A DNA stretch of 64,000 nucleotides from Actinophytocola sp036402745 (GCF_036402745.1 NZ_DASWSJ010000245.1:1-64000); one strand, 5' to 3'. Shown: positions 27,260-36,077, counted from the stretch's first letter. The notes: generated by a model from the letters alone, not told the origin. Made by a program: numbers and translations.

Positions 27260-27898
27260 TCACGTTCTGCGCAGGACCGCCCAGAGTCCCCAGCCGGCCT
27301 CGGCGGAGACCGCGTCCCATTCGGACCCGTCCGCGTCGCCGAGCGCGGTGGCCACGGTGTCGACGGGCACGTGGTGCGGCGCGTCGGTGCCGAGCGCGTT
27401 CGACCACACGACGACGCCGTCGCGCGCGAGCACCCGGGTGACCTCGCCGGCGAACAGCGGCGCGTCCCCGAGCACGACGGCCGCGGCCGCGCGGTCGCCG
27501 ACCGGAAGGCACGCGGCGTCCGCGACGACCCGCCGCGGCGCGGTGGAGCGCCTGATCATCTCCTGGGTGAGGTCGAGGCAGAGGACGTCCGGCCACACGC
27601 CGGCCAGCCGCGGGGTGAGCAGCCCCGTCCCGCAGCCGACCTCCACGCAGAGCCCGGCCGGCCACGGCCCACCGCGCGCGAGCGCGTCCGTGAGCGGCAC
27701 GGGCCGGTATCCGCCCCGCTCGCCGTCCCATACCGGCGCCAGCTCGGTGTAGCGGCGGACCACCTCGCGGGCCGCGTCCCCGGACCAGGACCCCGGATCC
27801 TCGGCGAGCGCCCGCGCCGCCGCCTGCGACGCCACGGCTTCGGGCCGGACGGGCTTCCCGGGCGCGGCCTCGATGACGCGCGAAAGACTCCGGATCAT
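27260..27898 (-). CDS. Class I SAM-dependent methyltransferase
   Basis: This is a 212-residue small-molecule methyltransferase-like protein. The SAM motif is CVEVGCGTGLLTPRLA near residue 95, followed by CLDLTQEMI and VVLGDAPLFAGEV. The N-terminal roughly 70 residues are helical. The C-terminal half is short compared with many members, so the substrate pocket may be reduced. I used ATG 27898 (MIRSLSRV), and a TTG 42 bases upstream is a less likely start. It lies 24 bp before the pucR-type gene on the same strand. Confidence 0.78.
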   Translation of the reverse strand: MIRSLSRVIEAAPGKPVRPEAVASQAAARALAEDPGSWSGDAAREVVRRYTELAPVWDGERGGYRPVPLTDALARGGPWPAGLCVEVGCGTGLLTPRLAGVWPDVLCLDLTQEMIRRSTAPRRVVADAACLPVGDRAAAAVVLGDAPLFAGEVTRVLARDGVVVWSNALGTDAPHHVPVDTVATALGDADGSEWDAVSAEAGWGLWAVLRRT

Positions 27899-27982
27899 CG
27901 CCCGATCATGCCACCGGGGCTCGAATCGCTTGCGGGCCAACCAGGACGCGCACGCCAGCGTCTCCGCGGTCCCGTGCGGGGG

Positions 27983-28765
27983 TCAGTGCGGGAACCGGCC
28001 GCCGAGCGCGCGGGTGATCCGCTCGGCGTGCTCGACCACGAGGCCGACCCACTCGACGCACTGGTCGTACGGCATCCGCAGGGTCGGGCCCTGCACGGTG
28101 ACCGAGCCGACCAGGTCGGCCGCCGCGTCGAACACCGGCGCGGCGAGGCCCGACGCGCTGTCGACCCGCTCGCCGACGGTGATCGCGTACCCGTCGGCCG
28201 CGGTCTGCTTGATCAGCTTGCGCAGCTCGTCGCGGTCGGTGACCGTGCTGTCGGTGAGCTGCGGCAGCTCGTGGGCCAGCGCCTGGTCGGCCAGGTGCGG
28301 GTCCCACGCCAGCAGCACCCGGCCCGACGCGCCGACCGTGACCGGCGCGATCCGGCCCACCGACATCTCCCGGCGCAGCGCGTGCCGGGTCTCGGCGACC
28401 GCGATGCACACCCGGTGCGGACCCTCCGCCCGGAAGAAGCAGGCGGTCTCCCCGGTAAGGTCGCGGAGGTCCTTCAGGACCGGGTTGACCACGTCGAGGA
28501 CGTCCAGATCCTTGGCCGCGGTCGCCGCCCAGCACGCCATCTTGACCCCGATCCGGAACCGGTCGTCGGTCCGGTCGAGGAAGCCGTCGGCGACGAGGTT
28601 GGTGACCAGCCGCTGGACGGTCGAGGCCGGGATGCCCGTGGCCTGCTGGAGGTCGCGGAGCGTCAGTGACGGTCGGTGAAGCGTGAACGCGTTGAGGATT
28701 TTCGCGATCTTGCCCAGCACGAGCAGCGGCGTGTGGGTACCCGGTGGGGTCACGGGATCGCTCAT
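27983..28765 (-). CDS. IclR family transcriptional regulator
   Basis: This is a 260-residue regulator. The N-terminal winged HTH includes LTLRDLQQATGIPASTVQRL, and the C-terminal IclR effector domain includes RHALRREMSVG and TVGASGRVLLA. It is transcribed divergently from the threonine ammonia-lyase gene across 33 bp, the usual layout for an IclR protein controlling its neighbour. An alternative ATG at 28777 adds four residues. Neither start has a good ribosome site, so a leaderless transcript is possible. Confidence 0.9.
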   Translation of the reverse strand: MSDPVTPPGTHTPLLVLGKIAKILNAFTLHRPSLTLRDLQQATGIPASTVQRLVTNLVADGFLDRTDDRFRIGVKMACWAATAAKDLDVLDVVNPVLKDLRDLTGETACFFRAEGPHRVCIAVAETRHALRREMSVGRIAPVTVGASGRVLLAWDPHLADQALAHELPQLTDSTVTDRDELRKLIKQTAADGYAITVGERVDSASGLAAPVFDAAADLVGSVTVQGPTLRMPYDQCVEWVGLVVEHAERITRALGGRFPH

Positions 28766-28798
28766 GCTGACGAACATACGACAAGGAGGCTGGTCGGT

Positions 28799-30031
28799 GT
28801 GGTGAGCGCGGCCGAGGTCGACGCGGCGGCGGAGCGGTTCGCGGGCGTGATCCCGCCGAGCCCGCTGCAGCGCAACGAGCGGCTCTCCGCCCGGCACGAC
28901 CTCGACGTCTGGCTCAAGCGCGAGGACCTGAACGCGGTCCGCTCGTACAAGGGGCGCGGGGCGTTCAACTTCCTCAGCGGGCTCTCGCCGGAGCTGCGCT
29001 CGCGTGGCGTGGTGTGCGCGAGCGCGGGCAACCACGGGCAGGGCGTGGCGTTCGCGGGTGCCGCGCTCGGCGTGCGGGCCCGGGTGTACCTGCCGCGGAC
29101 CACGCCGCGGCAGAAGCGGGACCGGGTGGCGGGGCTCGGCGGCCGGCACGTCGAGGTGGTCGTCGAGGGCGACACCTACGACGACGCGGCGGCGGCCGCC
29201 CGCGCGTTCGCGGCGTCCTCGGGCAGCACGCTGATCCCGGCGTTCGACGACCCGCGCACGATCGCCGGGCAGGGCACCGTGGTCAAGGAGGTCGTGGCGC
29301 AGCTCGGCCGGGTGCCGGACGCGGTGGTGGTGCCGGTCGGCGGCGGCGGGCTGCTCGCCGGGACGCTGGCCTGGCTGGGTCCGGGCGTGCGGGTGATCGG
29401 CGCGGAGCCGGCGGGTGCGGCGAGCATGGCGCACGCGTTCGCGTGCGGTCGGCCGGAGCCGCTGGAGCACCTCGACCCGTTCGTCGACGGCGCCGCGGTC
29501 CGCACGGTCGGCCAGCACACGTTCGAGATCGCGTTCGCCGCCCGGCCGATGCTCGTCGCGGTGCCGGAGGGCCAGATCTGCGTGGAGATGCTGGACCTGT
29601 ACCAGTCCGACGGGGTGATCAGCGAGCCCGCCGGCGCGCTGGCCTCGGCCGCGCTCGCGCAGGACCTCGGCCTGCCCGCCGGTGCCACGGTGGTGTGCAT
29701 CCTGTCCGGCGGCAACAACGACGTCAGCCGGTACGCGGAGATCGTGGAGCGCGCGCTGATCTTCGAGGGGCGCAAGCACTACTTCCTCGTCGAGTTCCCG
29801 CAGGAGCCGGGCGCGCTGCGCCGCTTCCTCGACGACGTGCTCGGGCCGGACGACGACATCACGCTGTTCGAGTACGTGAAGCGCAACAACCGCGAGACGG
29901 GGCCGGCGCTGGTGGGCATCGAGCTGGGCCACCCGGAGAACCTCGAGGCGATCCTGAAGCGGATGGCGCAGGCACCACACCGGATCGAGCGCGTACCGCC
30001 GGACAGCCCGCTGTTCACGTTCCTGGTCTGA
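28799..30031 (+). CDS. ilvA: Threonine ammonia-lyase (threonine dehydratase)
   Basis: This PLP enzyme converts threonine to 2-oxobutanoate and ammonia, the entry step to isoleucine. It is 410 residues. The PLP lysine is in RSYKGRGAF (about residue 51), a glycine-rich phosphate loop VPVGGGGLLAG follows, and the C-terminal roughly 85 residues form an ACT-like regulatory domain starting HYFLVEFPQEPGALRRF. This is the biosynthetic, feedback-controlled form with a single regulatory unit. AAGGAGG lies nine bases before GTG 28799. The divergent IclR gene is a likely regulator. Confidence 0.93.
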   Translation: MVSAAEVDAAAERFAGVIPPSPLQRNERLSARHDLDVWLKREDLNAVRSYKGRGAFNFLSGLSPELRSRGVVCASAGNHGQGVAFAGAALGVRARVYLPRTTPRQKRDRVAGLGGRHVEVVVEGDTYDDAAAAARAFAASSGSTLIPAFDDPRTIAGQGTVVKEVVAQLGRVPDAVVVPVGGGGLLAGTLAWLGPGVRVIGAEPAGAASMAHAFACGRPEPLEHLDPFVDGAAVRTVGQHTFEIAFAARPMLVAVPEGQICVEMLDLYQSDGVISEPAGALASAALAQDLGLPAGATVVCILSGGNNDVSRYAEIVERALIFEGRKHYFLVEFPQEPGALRRFLDDVLGPDDDITLFEYVKRNNRETGPALVGIELGHPENLEAILKRMAQAPHRIERVPPDSPLFTFLV

Positions 30032-30046
30032 GCCGGGCGCTGGGGG

Positions 30047-31093
30047 CTACGCGGCGACCGGGTCCAGCAGCGCCCGCAGCTCGCGGACCGCCGCGCGGCC
30101 CGCTCGGTTGGCGCCCACGGTGCTGGCCGACGGGCCGTAGCCCACGAGGTGCAGCCGCGGCTCGGCGACCACGCGGGTGCCGTCCATGACGATGCCGCCG
30201 CCGGGGGTGCGGAGCTTCAGTGGCGCGAGGTGGTCGAGCGCGGGCCGCCAGCCGGTGCACCAGAGGATCACGTCCGCCTCGAGCGTGGTGCCGTCGGGCC
30301 AGGCGACGCCGGTCGGGGTGATGCGGGCGAACATCGGGTGACGGGTGAGGATGCCGCGGCGCTGCGCCTCGACGATCTCCGGGGTGAGCGACAGCTCGGT
30401 CGCGCGGACCACGCTGTGCGGCGGCAGCCCGGCCCGCACCCGCTCGTCGACCCGGGCGATGATCTCGCGGCCGTAGTTCTCGGTGAACGGCTCCTCGCGG
30501 AACACCGGCGGCCGGCGCGTCACCCAGGTCGTGTCGGCGGTGTCGCCGATCTCCATCAGCAGCTGCACGGCCGAGGTCCCGCCGCCGACCACGACGACGC
30601 GCTTGCCGGCGAGCTCGGCGGGCCCCCGGTAGTCGGCCGTGTGCAGCTGCCGGCCGAGGAACTCCGACTGGCCGGGGTAGCGCGGCCAGAACGGGCGGGT
30701 CCACGTGCCGGTCGCGTTGATCACCGCGCGGGTGGACCACGTGCCCGCGTCGGTGTGGACGAGGAGGCGGTCCCCGGGCCCGTACCGGACCGCGTCGACC
30801 GCCACCGGGCGGTGCACGTCGAGGCCGAACTCGCGCTCGAAGGCGGCGAAGTACGCGGGCACCGCGACCGAGGCCTGCTCCTCGGGCGCCGGCGGGTCGA
30901 AGTGCATGCCCGGCAGGTCGAAGATCCCGTGCACGGTGGCCATCCGCAGTGTCGGCCAGCGGTGCTGCCACGCCCCGCCCGGCGCCGGGTCGGCGTCGAG
31001 CACGGCGAAGTCCAGCCCGGCCCTGCGCAGGAAGTACGCGCTGGACAGGCCCGCCTGCCCGGCCCCGATCACCACGACGTCCGTCTGCTGCAC
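30047..31093 (-). CDS. NAD(P)/FAD-dependent monooxygenase-like oxidoreductase
   Basis: This is a 348-residue flavoprotein. The FAD-binding motif VVIGAGQAGLSSA is at the N-terminus, and the NADPH-binding motif VVVGGGTSAVQLL near residue 165. NATGTWTRPFWP between them resembles the FMO-type motif. It is related to flavin-containing monooxygenases and YhhA/CzcO-like oxidoreductases; the substrate is unknown. GTG 31093 is used, and GTG 31102 or ATG 31126 are possible. The upstream region carries three 12-bp repeats. Confidence 0.85.
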   Translation of the reverse strand: MQQTDVVVIGAGQAGLSSAYFLRRAGLDFAVLDADPAPGGAWQHRWPTLRMATVHGIFDLPGMHFDPPAPEEQASVAVPAYFAAFEREFGLDVHRPVAVDAVRYGPGDRLLVHTDAGTWSTRAVINATGTWTRPFWPRYPGQSEFLGRQLHTADYRGPAELAGKRVVVVGGGTSAVQLLMEIGDTADTTWVTRRPPVFREEPFTENYGREIIARVDERVRAGLPPHSVVRATELSLTPEIVEAQRRGILTRHPMFARITPTGVAWPDGTTLEADVILWCTGWRPALDHLAPLKLRTPGGGIVMDGTRVVAEPRLHLVGYGPSASTVGANRAGRAAVRELRALLDPVAA

Positions 31094-31140
31094 GCAAGGC
31101 ACAACACCGCCGGCCGCGCCACCCATCCCGCGGCCGACGG

Positions 31141-31176
31141 AGATCACAGCCGAGATCACAGCCGAGGTCACAGCCG
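31141..31176. repeat. Three 12-bp direct repeats in a divergent promoter region
   Basis: AGATCACAGCCG appears twice exactly and once as AGGTCACAGCCG, head to tail, 48 bp upstream of the flavoprotein start and 91 bp upstream of the PPOX gene. The spacing of about one helical turn would suit cooperative binding by a regulator. Confidence 0.7.
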
Positions 31177-31267
31177 GAAAAGTTAGCGCGGCAGGTAGAG
31201 ATGGTGTCGCCGGCTCCGTCCACCTCACGAATGCGCCACGATGGGCGCCGACAACGAGGAGAACGAC

Positions 31268-31753
31268 ATGAACGAGGCAGACGTCGCCGCGGTGCTGGCC
31301 AAGCCGATCTCGCAGGAGCTGCTGGGCTCGTCGATCCCCGCGCGGTTGGCCTACGTCGGCGTCGACGGCGACCCGCGGGTGGTCCCGGTCGGCTTCTGGT
31401 GGACCGGTTCGCGGCTCGTGATCGCCACCGTGCCGGCGTCGGCGAAGGTGGCGGCGCTGCGGAAGAACCCGCGGGTCGCGATCACCATCGACACCGAGGG
31501 CTACCCGCCGCACGTGCTGCTGGTCCGCGGCGCGGCCACGCTCGAGCTGGTCGACGGGGTGCCGGAGGAGTACGTCGAGGCGTCGCGCAAGCTGGTGCCG
31601 GCCGAGGCGTTCGAGGGCTGGGAGGCGGGCGTGCGCGCGCTGTACACGCGGATGGTCGTGATCACCGTCGAGCCGGACTGGGCCAAGCTGCTGGACTTCG
31701 AGACCACCATCCCCAAGGCCGTCGAGGACCTGGTGCGGGCATACCAGGCGTGA
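31268..31753 (+). CDS. Pyridoxamine 5'-phosphate oxidase family protein
   Basis: This is a 161-residue split-barrel flavin/F420-binding protein of the PPOX superfamily. It contains IPARLAYVGVDGDPRVVPVG and an AALRKNPRVAITID strand pair, both typical of the small F420- or FMN-dependent reductases of actinobacteria. The exact reaction is unknown. GAGGAGAACGAC precedes ATG 31268, making it a better start than the ATG 27 bases upstream. It lies 10 bp before the YCII-domain relic. Confidence 0.85.
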   Translation: MNEADVAAVLAKPISQELLGSSIPARLAYVGVDGDPRVVPVGFWWTGSRLVIATVPASAKVAALRKNPRVAITIDTEGYPPHVLLVRGAATLELVDGVPEEYVEASRKLVPAEAFEGWEAGVRALYTRMVVITVEPDWAKLLDFETTIPKAVEDLVRAYQA

Positions 31754-31763
31754 GGAGGCGATC

Positions 31764-31942
31764 ATGACCGGTTCCGCGCGCTCGACCAGAAGCTCGTCGG
31801 CGACGGCGAGCTGATCGAGATGCAGGCGCCGACCGGGCCGGAGCCGGCCGAGGTCGTCACGTTCGACGGGCAGGGCGGCCCGGTCGTCACCGACGGACCG
31901 TTCCCCGAGGCGGCGCGGCGCCACCAGCGCGGCGGTGCGTGA
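31764..31942 (+). pseudogene. YCII-related (DGPF) domain protein, internally deleted relic
   Basis: AGGAGGCGATC and an ATG at 31764 look like a normal start. Within two codons, however, the homologous frame shifts to one reading DRFRALDQKLVGDGELIEM, ending in VVTDGPFPEA, the hallmark DGPF motif. The expected N-terminal strand (roughly 35 residues) and the C-terminal LAGYxxV half are missing. What remains is about 60 residues in the frame that ends TGA at 31942. That stop overlaps the cutC GTG by four bases, so the arrangement once coupled the two genes. The ATG frame itself stops after 16 codons. Confidence 0.65.
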
Positions 31943-32625
31943 TCGTGCGGGTGGAGATCAGTGTCGAGTCCGTCGCCGGGGTGCGGGTCGCCGTCGCGGC
32001 GGGGGCCGACCGGGCCGAGCTGTGTGCGGGGTCGGCGGTCGGGGGGCTCACGCCCAGCCGGGGGCTCGTCGAGGCGGCGGTCGCGGCGGCCGGGGGGATC
32101 GAGGTGCACGTGCTCGTCCGGCCCCGGCCCGGCGACTTCCGCTACACCGCCGACGAGCTGGGGGTCATCGAGCGGGATATCGGGGTCGCTCGGGAGTGTG
32201 GGGTGGCCGGGGTGGTCGTCGGGGCGCTCGACGGGGACGGGGAGCTGGCGGTGCCGTTCCTCGGTGCGGCCCAAGGGATGCAGACCACGCTGCACCGGGC
32301 CATCGATGTCTGCGCGGACTCCCGGCGCACGCTCGACCGGGCGATCGAGGCGGGGTTCACCCGGGTGCTCACCTCCGGGCGCGAGCGGTCGGTGCTCGAC
32401 GGGGCGCCGCTGATCAGGGAGCTGGTCGAGCGGGCCGCCGGGCGGATCCAGGTGATGGCGTGCGGCGGCGTCCGCGCGGACAACGCCCGGCGGGTGCTCG
32501 CGGCGACCGGTGTCGAGGACCTCCACGCGGCCCCGCGCAGGCCGGTGCGCGGGGCCGGTGGGCTCTTCGGCGACCACGACGAGACCGACCCGGACGCCGT
32601 CGCGGCCCTCTGCGGGATCAGGTGA
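31939..32625 (+). CDS. cutC: CutC family protein
   Basis: This is a 228-residue TIM-barrel protein of the CutC family, once linked to copper homeostasis. That role is now doubtful for most members and the enzyme activity is unknown. Typical motifs are RAELCAGSAVGGLTPS, VLVRPRPGDFRY, TLHRAIDV, VLTSGRE and VMACGGVRADN. GTG 31939 overlaps the stop of the YCII relic (GTGA). It ends with an 8-bp overlap with the convergent esterase gene. Confidence 0.9.
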   Translation: MIVRVEISVESVAGVRVAVAAGADRAELCAGSAVGGLTPSRGLVEAAVAAAGGIEVHVLVRPRPGDFRYTADELGVIERDIGVARECGVAGVVVGALDGDGELAVPFLGAAQGMQTTLHRAIDVCADSRRTLDRAIEAGFTRVLTSGRERSVLDGAPLIRELVERAAGRIQVMACGGVRADNARRVLAATGVEDLHAAPRRPVRGAGGLFGDHDETDPDAVAALCGIR

Positions 32626-33553
32626 TCGCGCGCACCAGCATCGGCAGCGAGCGATGCAGCGCCCGCTCCCAGTACGCCCACGCGTGCCGGCCCGGGCCGT
32701 AGAAGTCCGTCGTCACGCGGACGTGCTCGGCCCGCAGCCGCGACGCCAGCGCCTCCGACTGCCCACCCAGCAACTGCTCCAGCCCGTCGGGCCGCGCACC
32801 CGGCGGGTCGAGCGGGCCCGGCTGGCCGTTGCCGGTCGACAGGTACACCGGGATCCCGCGCAGCCGCCTCGCCAGGTCGTACGGGTTGTGCGCGGCCCAC
32901 GTCCCGGCCTGCGCCACGGGGTCGCCCCACAGCGCGTTCGGGTCCGCGCCCGTGCCGGCGACGATGCCCTGCACGAGGTCGGGGCTCGACGCCGGGTGCA
33001 CGACGCCACTGTAGGACGCCGCCGCCTCGAAGAAGCCGGGATGCCGTGCCGCGTAGGACAACGCGCCGAAGCCACCCATCGACAGGCCGGCGACCGCGCG
33101 CTCGTGGCCGGACCGGTACTGGCGCTCGACGAGGCGGCGCAGCTCGGTGAGGTGGAACGTCTCCCACGCCGGCCCGGACAGCCAGTCCGAGTAGAACCCG
33201 GCCGGACCCGCCTCGGGCATCACGATCAGCACGTTCGTGTGCGCGGTCAGGTCGGTGACGTCGGTGTTGTTGGTCCACGACCGGAAGCCCGTGTCGCCGT
33301 CGCAACAACCGTGCAGCAGGTACAGGGTGGGCCACGTCCGGTGCGGGAACCGTTGCCAGTCCGGCGGAAGCAGCAGCCGCACCCCCACGTCCCGGCCCAC
33401 CGCGTCGGAATGGACGGTCAGCTCGACCAGCCGGTCGCCGAGCCTCTCCTCGTGGACAACCCACGCCCCCGAGCTCGTCGTCGCCGCCGCGGGCAGCGTG
33501 AGCACGAGGTTGACCAGCAACACCAAGGCAAGCAGGAATCCCCGGAATCGCAT
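32618..33553 (-). CDS. Secreted alpha/beta-hydrolase (esterase D/antigen 85-like)
   Basis: This is a 311-residue exported serine esterase. The signal peptide (residues about 1-24, ending PAAATTS) precedes the fold. The nucleophile is in VAGLSMGGFG, the oxyanion region in YLLHGCCDGD, and the catalytic His in GPGRHAWAYW. The family includes mycolyltransferases and feruloyl-type esterases; the CC pair in the HGCC motif is characteristic. No mycolate-specific feature is evident. The substrate is unknown. Confidence 0.87.
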   Translation of the reverse strand: MRFRGFLLALVLLVNLVLTLPAAATTSSGAWVVHEERLGDRLVELTVHSDAVGRDVGVRLLLPPDWQRFPHRTWPTLYLLHGCCDGDTGFRSWTNNTDVTDLTAHTNVLIVMPEAGPAGFYSDWLSGPAWETFHLTELRRLVERQYRSGHERAVAGLSMGGFGALSYAARHPGFFEAAASYSGVVHPASSPDLVQGIVAGTGADPNALWGDPVAQAGTWAAHNPYDLARRLRGIPVYLSTGNGQPGPLDPPGARPDGLEQLLGGQSEALASRLRAEHVRVTTDFYGPGRHAWAYWERALHRSLPMLVRAIT

Positions 33554-33616
33554 GCAGGACCTCCGTTGGTCGCGAACAGACCCATCCTGCGCGCCGCCCG
33601 AGCGTCAGGCAAGGGC

Positions 33617-34603
33617 TTACCTCACGGTGTACGGCCCCGTCGACTCCGCGTGGTAGCCCTTCGCGCCGATCTCCGCCGCCAGCGGGCTGCGGAAGTCCTT
33701 GCCCGCGGCCACTTCGTTCAGCACGTGGCCGAAGTCGTACCGCGGCCGCCAGCCCAGGACGTCGCGGGCGCGGGTGTTGACGTAGACCCGGTCGATCGTG
33801 GGGAACATCCGCCAGCCGCGGCTCGCGTACACCCGCGGCTGGTCGGGATACCGGCGGGCCACCACGGCCGGCGCGTCGCGGCGCAGGTCCGGCAGGTCCG
33901 CGCGCTCGAACGGGGTCGTCGCGCTCACGATGAGGCGGTCGAAGCCCAGCGCCGGCGCCCGCGCGAGCGCGAGCAGATGGGCGTCGACCACGTCGGCGAT
34001 GTCCACGCGGCGGTACAGGTACTCGTTCGCCTTGACGTTGGCGTCGGGATACGCGGTGCGGACGTCGGCGCGGTCGTCGGCCTCCGGGAAGAACCGCGAG
34101 GTGCGCAGCACGACCACCGGCAGGCCGTGGTCGCGGTGCACGAGCTCGCACAGGTTCTCCGCGGCCGTCTTCGTGACGCCGTAGACGTTGCGCGGGATCG
34201 GCACGACGTCCTCGGTGACCCACGCCGCCGGCTCACCCGCCCGCGGGGTGAGCGCCCGGCCGAAGGTGCTGGTCGTGCTCGTGAACACGACGCTCTCGAC
34301 CCCGGCCGCCACCGACTCCTCCAGCAGGGCAAGCGTGCCCGTCACGTTGGTGTCGACGAACGCCTGCCGGCCGTGCGAGCCCACGTGCGGCTTGTGCAGC
34401 GTGGCCGGGTGCAGCACCGCCGACACCCCGGACAGGCACGCGCGCACCACGTCCCGGTCCGCGATCGAGCCGACTACCGTGGTGAACGGCGAGTCGAGCA
34501 CGTCGACCCCGACCACCGCACGGCCCGCCGCGCGCAGGACCCGGACCAACGCCTCACCCAGGTGCCCGGCACTGCCGGTCACCAGCACCTTCCCCGCCGA
34601 CAT
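33617..34603 (-). CDS. NAD-dependent epimerase/dehydratase
   Basis: This is a 328-residue short-chain dehydrogenase-like protein. The NAD-binding motif is VLVTGSAGHLGEAL, the catalytic Ser/Thr lies in VFTSTTSTFG, and the catalytic pair is in YGVTKTAAE (YxxxK). Extended-SDR members epimerise or dehydrate nucleotide sugars or reduce small ketones; the substrate is unknown. ATG 34603 has AGGG at good distance. A GTG nine bases upstream is possible. It lies 44 bp downstream of the cupin gene on the same strand. Confidence 0.85.
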   Translation of the reverse strand: MSAGKVLVTGSAGHLGEALVRVLRAAGRAVVGVDVLDSPFTTVVGSIADRDVVRACLSGVSAVLHPATLHKPHVGSHGRQAFVDTNVTGTLALLEESVAAGVESVVFTSTTSTFGRALTPRAGEPAAWVTEDVVPIPRNVYGVTKTAAENLCELVHRDHGLPVVVLRTSRFFPEADDRADVRTAYPDANVKANEYLYRRVDIADVVDAHLLALARAPALGFDRLIVSATTPFERADLPDLRRDAPAVVARRYPDQPRVYASRGWRMFPTIDRVYVNTRARDVLGWRPRYDFGHVLNEVAAGKDFRSPLAAEIGAKGYHAESTGPYTVR

Positions 34604-34647
34604 GCGGGCCACCCTACGGGGACCGGGCCCTGCGGGTCAGATCATTT

Positions 34648-35157
34648 TCACCGGCCGGGAACGAGCGGGGTGAGCTGCTCGATGTCGTGGCGCCGCCGCA
34701 GCTCGGCGATCGCGGCCTGGTCCGGCGGGCCGCCGCCGGCCAGCAGGTCGCCCATCTCCCGCAGGTAGTCCTCGTGCCCGGACGGCGCGACGAGGAACAG
34801 CATCCGCGCCGGCGTCGAGCCGGGGTTCGCGAAGGCGTGCGGGCAGCCGGCCGGCACGTACATCAGGCTGCCGGGCCCGCCACGCGCGACCTTGGCGCCG
34901 GACGCGGACTCCCAGCGCTGCCAGTCACCCGAGGTCCGCACCCGCGGCTCGAACGCCAGCAGGTCCAGCTCGCCGTCGAGGACGTAGAACAGCTCCTCGA
35001 CCTCGCCGTGCAGGTGCGCGCCGACGTCGAAGCCCGGCTGCACGTTCGCCTCGAACACCGACCACCGCGCGGACACGTCCGCGCCTACCTTCAGCGTCAT
35101 CCCCGCCGCGGTGATCAGCCCGCCCTCGCCCGGCGCCAGCACCAGCCCGTCCGTCAC
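34648..35157 (-). CDS. Cupin domain protein
   Basis: This is a 169-residue single-domain cupin. Motif 1 GAHLHGEVEELFYVLDGE supplies the metal-binding His/Glu residues, and motif 2 PAGCPHAFANPG the last His. Such proteins are metal-dependent enzymes or small-molecule binders; the reaction is unknown. GTG 35157 overlaps the upstream NmrA stop by four bases, so the pair is translated together. Confidence 0.88.
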   Translation of the reverse strand: MTDGLVLAPGEGGLITAAGMTLKVGADVSARWSVFEANVQPGFDVGAHLHGEVEELFYVLDGELDLLAFEPRVRTSGDWQRWESASGAKVARGGPGSLMYVPAGCPHAFANPGSTPARMLFLVAPSGHEDYLREMGDLLAGGGPPDQAAIAELRRRHDIEQLTPLVPGR

Positions 35158-36008
35158 GCTTCCTCCAGCCAGGTGTCCATTGTGGAAAGTCCGGGGTGCC
35201 GCGCGCGGAGGGCGGCGAGGTCGGCCCGCTCGCCGGCCCGCGAGTCGAACCACGCGAACATCCGCGCCACCTCCGGGTCGAACGCGCGCACCCGGTCCAG
35301 CGGTACCTGCTCGAAGCGCGCGGGTGTCCCGCTCGCCTTGGCGAACCGGTCGGCGATCTCCGTCCCGGTCAGGCAGTCGCCGGCGATGACCACCGGCCGC
35401 TCGGCGGGCTCGTCGAACGCGTGCGCGGCCAGCGCGCCGATGTCCCGGATCGCGATCAGCTGCAGGGGCGTGTCCGGCCGCAGCGCCAGGCTCACGACCA
35501 GCTCGCCGTCGACGAGCGCCGGCTTGGTGTGCGTGGCGAAGTTCTCCATGAAGAACACCGGTCGCAGGATCGTCGCCGGCACGCCCAGCGACCGCAGGTG
35601 CGCCTCGACCTTGCCCTTGCTCTCCACGTGCGGGATGCCGGTGCCCTGGTCCGCGCCGGCGACCGAGCTGTACACGAGGTGCCCGACCCCGGTCTCCGCG
35701 GCGACCTCGGCGACGGCCCTGCCCCGCCGCTCCTCCGCCGCGACACCCTCGGCGGACACCCGCGACCCGGCCATCATCGACAGCACCAGGAACACGCCGT
35801 CGACCTCACTCATGGCCGCCCGCAACGACTCCCGCTCGTCGAGGTCGCCGACGACCAGCGACGCGCCCGCCGCCGCGAGGTCGACCGCCGCGGGCCGGCC
35901 GGGGTCGCGGACCAGAGCATGCACCGTGCGGCCACGGGCAAGCAGCGCGCGGGCGGTCGCGCCGCCCTGCTGTCCCGTCGCGCCGATCACCAGAACCGTG
36001 TCCGTCAT
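35154..36008 (-). CDS. NmrA-like NAD(P)-binding protein
   Basis: This is a 284-residue atypical short-chain dehydrogenase. The dinucleotide motif VIGATGQQGGATARALL is at the N-terminus, and the remainder follows the NmrA/HSCARG pattern (FFMENFATH, IAIRDIGALA). NmrA proteins are redox sensors or quinone/isoflavone-type reductases; this one's role is unknown. It forms a coupled pair with the cupin gene. It is divergent from an XRE regulator across 69 bp containing a small dyad, so it is probably controlled by it. Confidence 0.87.
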   Translation of the reverse strand: MTDTVLVIGATGQQGGATARALLARGRTVHALVRDPGRPAAVDLAAAGASLVVGDLDERESLRAAMSEVDGVFLVLSMMAGSRVSAEGVAAEERRGRAVAEVAAETGVGHLVYSSVAGADQGTGIPHVESKGKVEAHLRSLGVPATILRPVFFMENFATHTKPALVDGELVVSLALRPDTPLQLIAIRDIGALAAHAFDEPAERPVVIAGDCLTGTEIADRFAKASGTPARFEQVPLDRVRAFDPEVARMFAWFDSRAGERADLAALRARHPGLSTMDTWLEEA

Positions 36009-36043
36009 GAGGTGGACGCTAGCCAGCGGCGCCCGCTCTAGCC

Positions 36044-36057
36044 TGGTGCGAACACCA
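36044..36057. promoter_or_regulatory. Dyad between nmrA-like and XRE genes
   Basis: TGGTG-CGAA-CACCA, flanked by further partial symmetry (CC and AGG), lies 20 bp before the XRE start and 35 bp before the nmrA-like start. It is a plausible operator for the adjacent regulator. Confidence 0.45.
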
Positions 36058-36077
36058 CCACCCAGGAGGACGGTGTC

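Noticed and set aside
26004..27731. Long antisense frame across the pucR-type and methyltransferase genes
   Set aside because: It is highly Arg/Pro/Ala-rich with no domain, and is a frame shadow of the two real genes.
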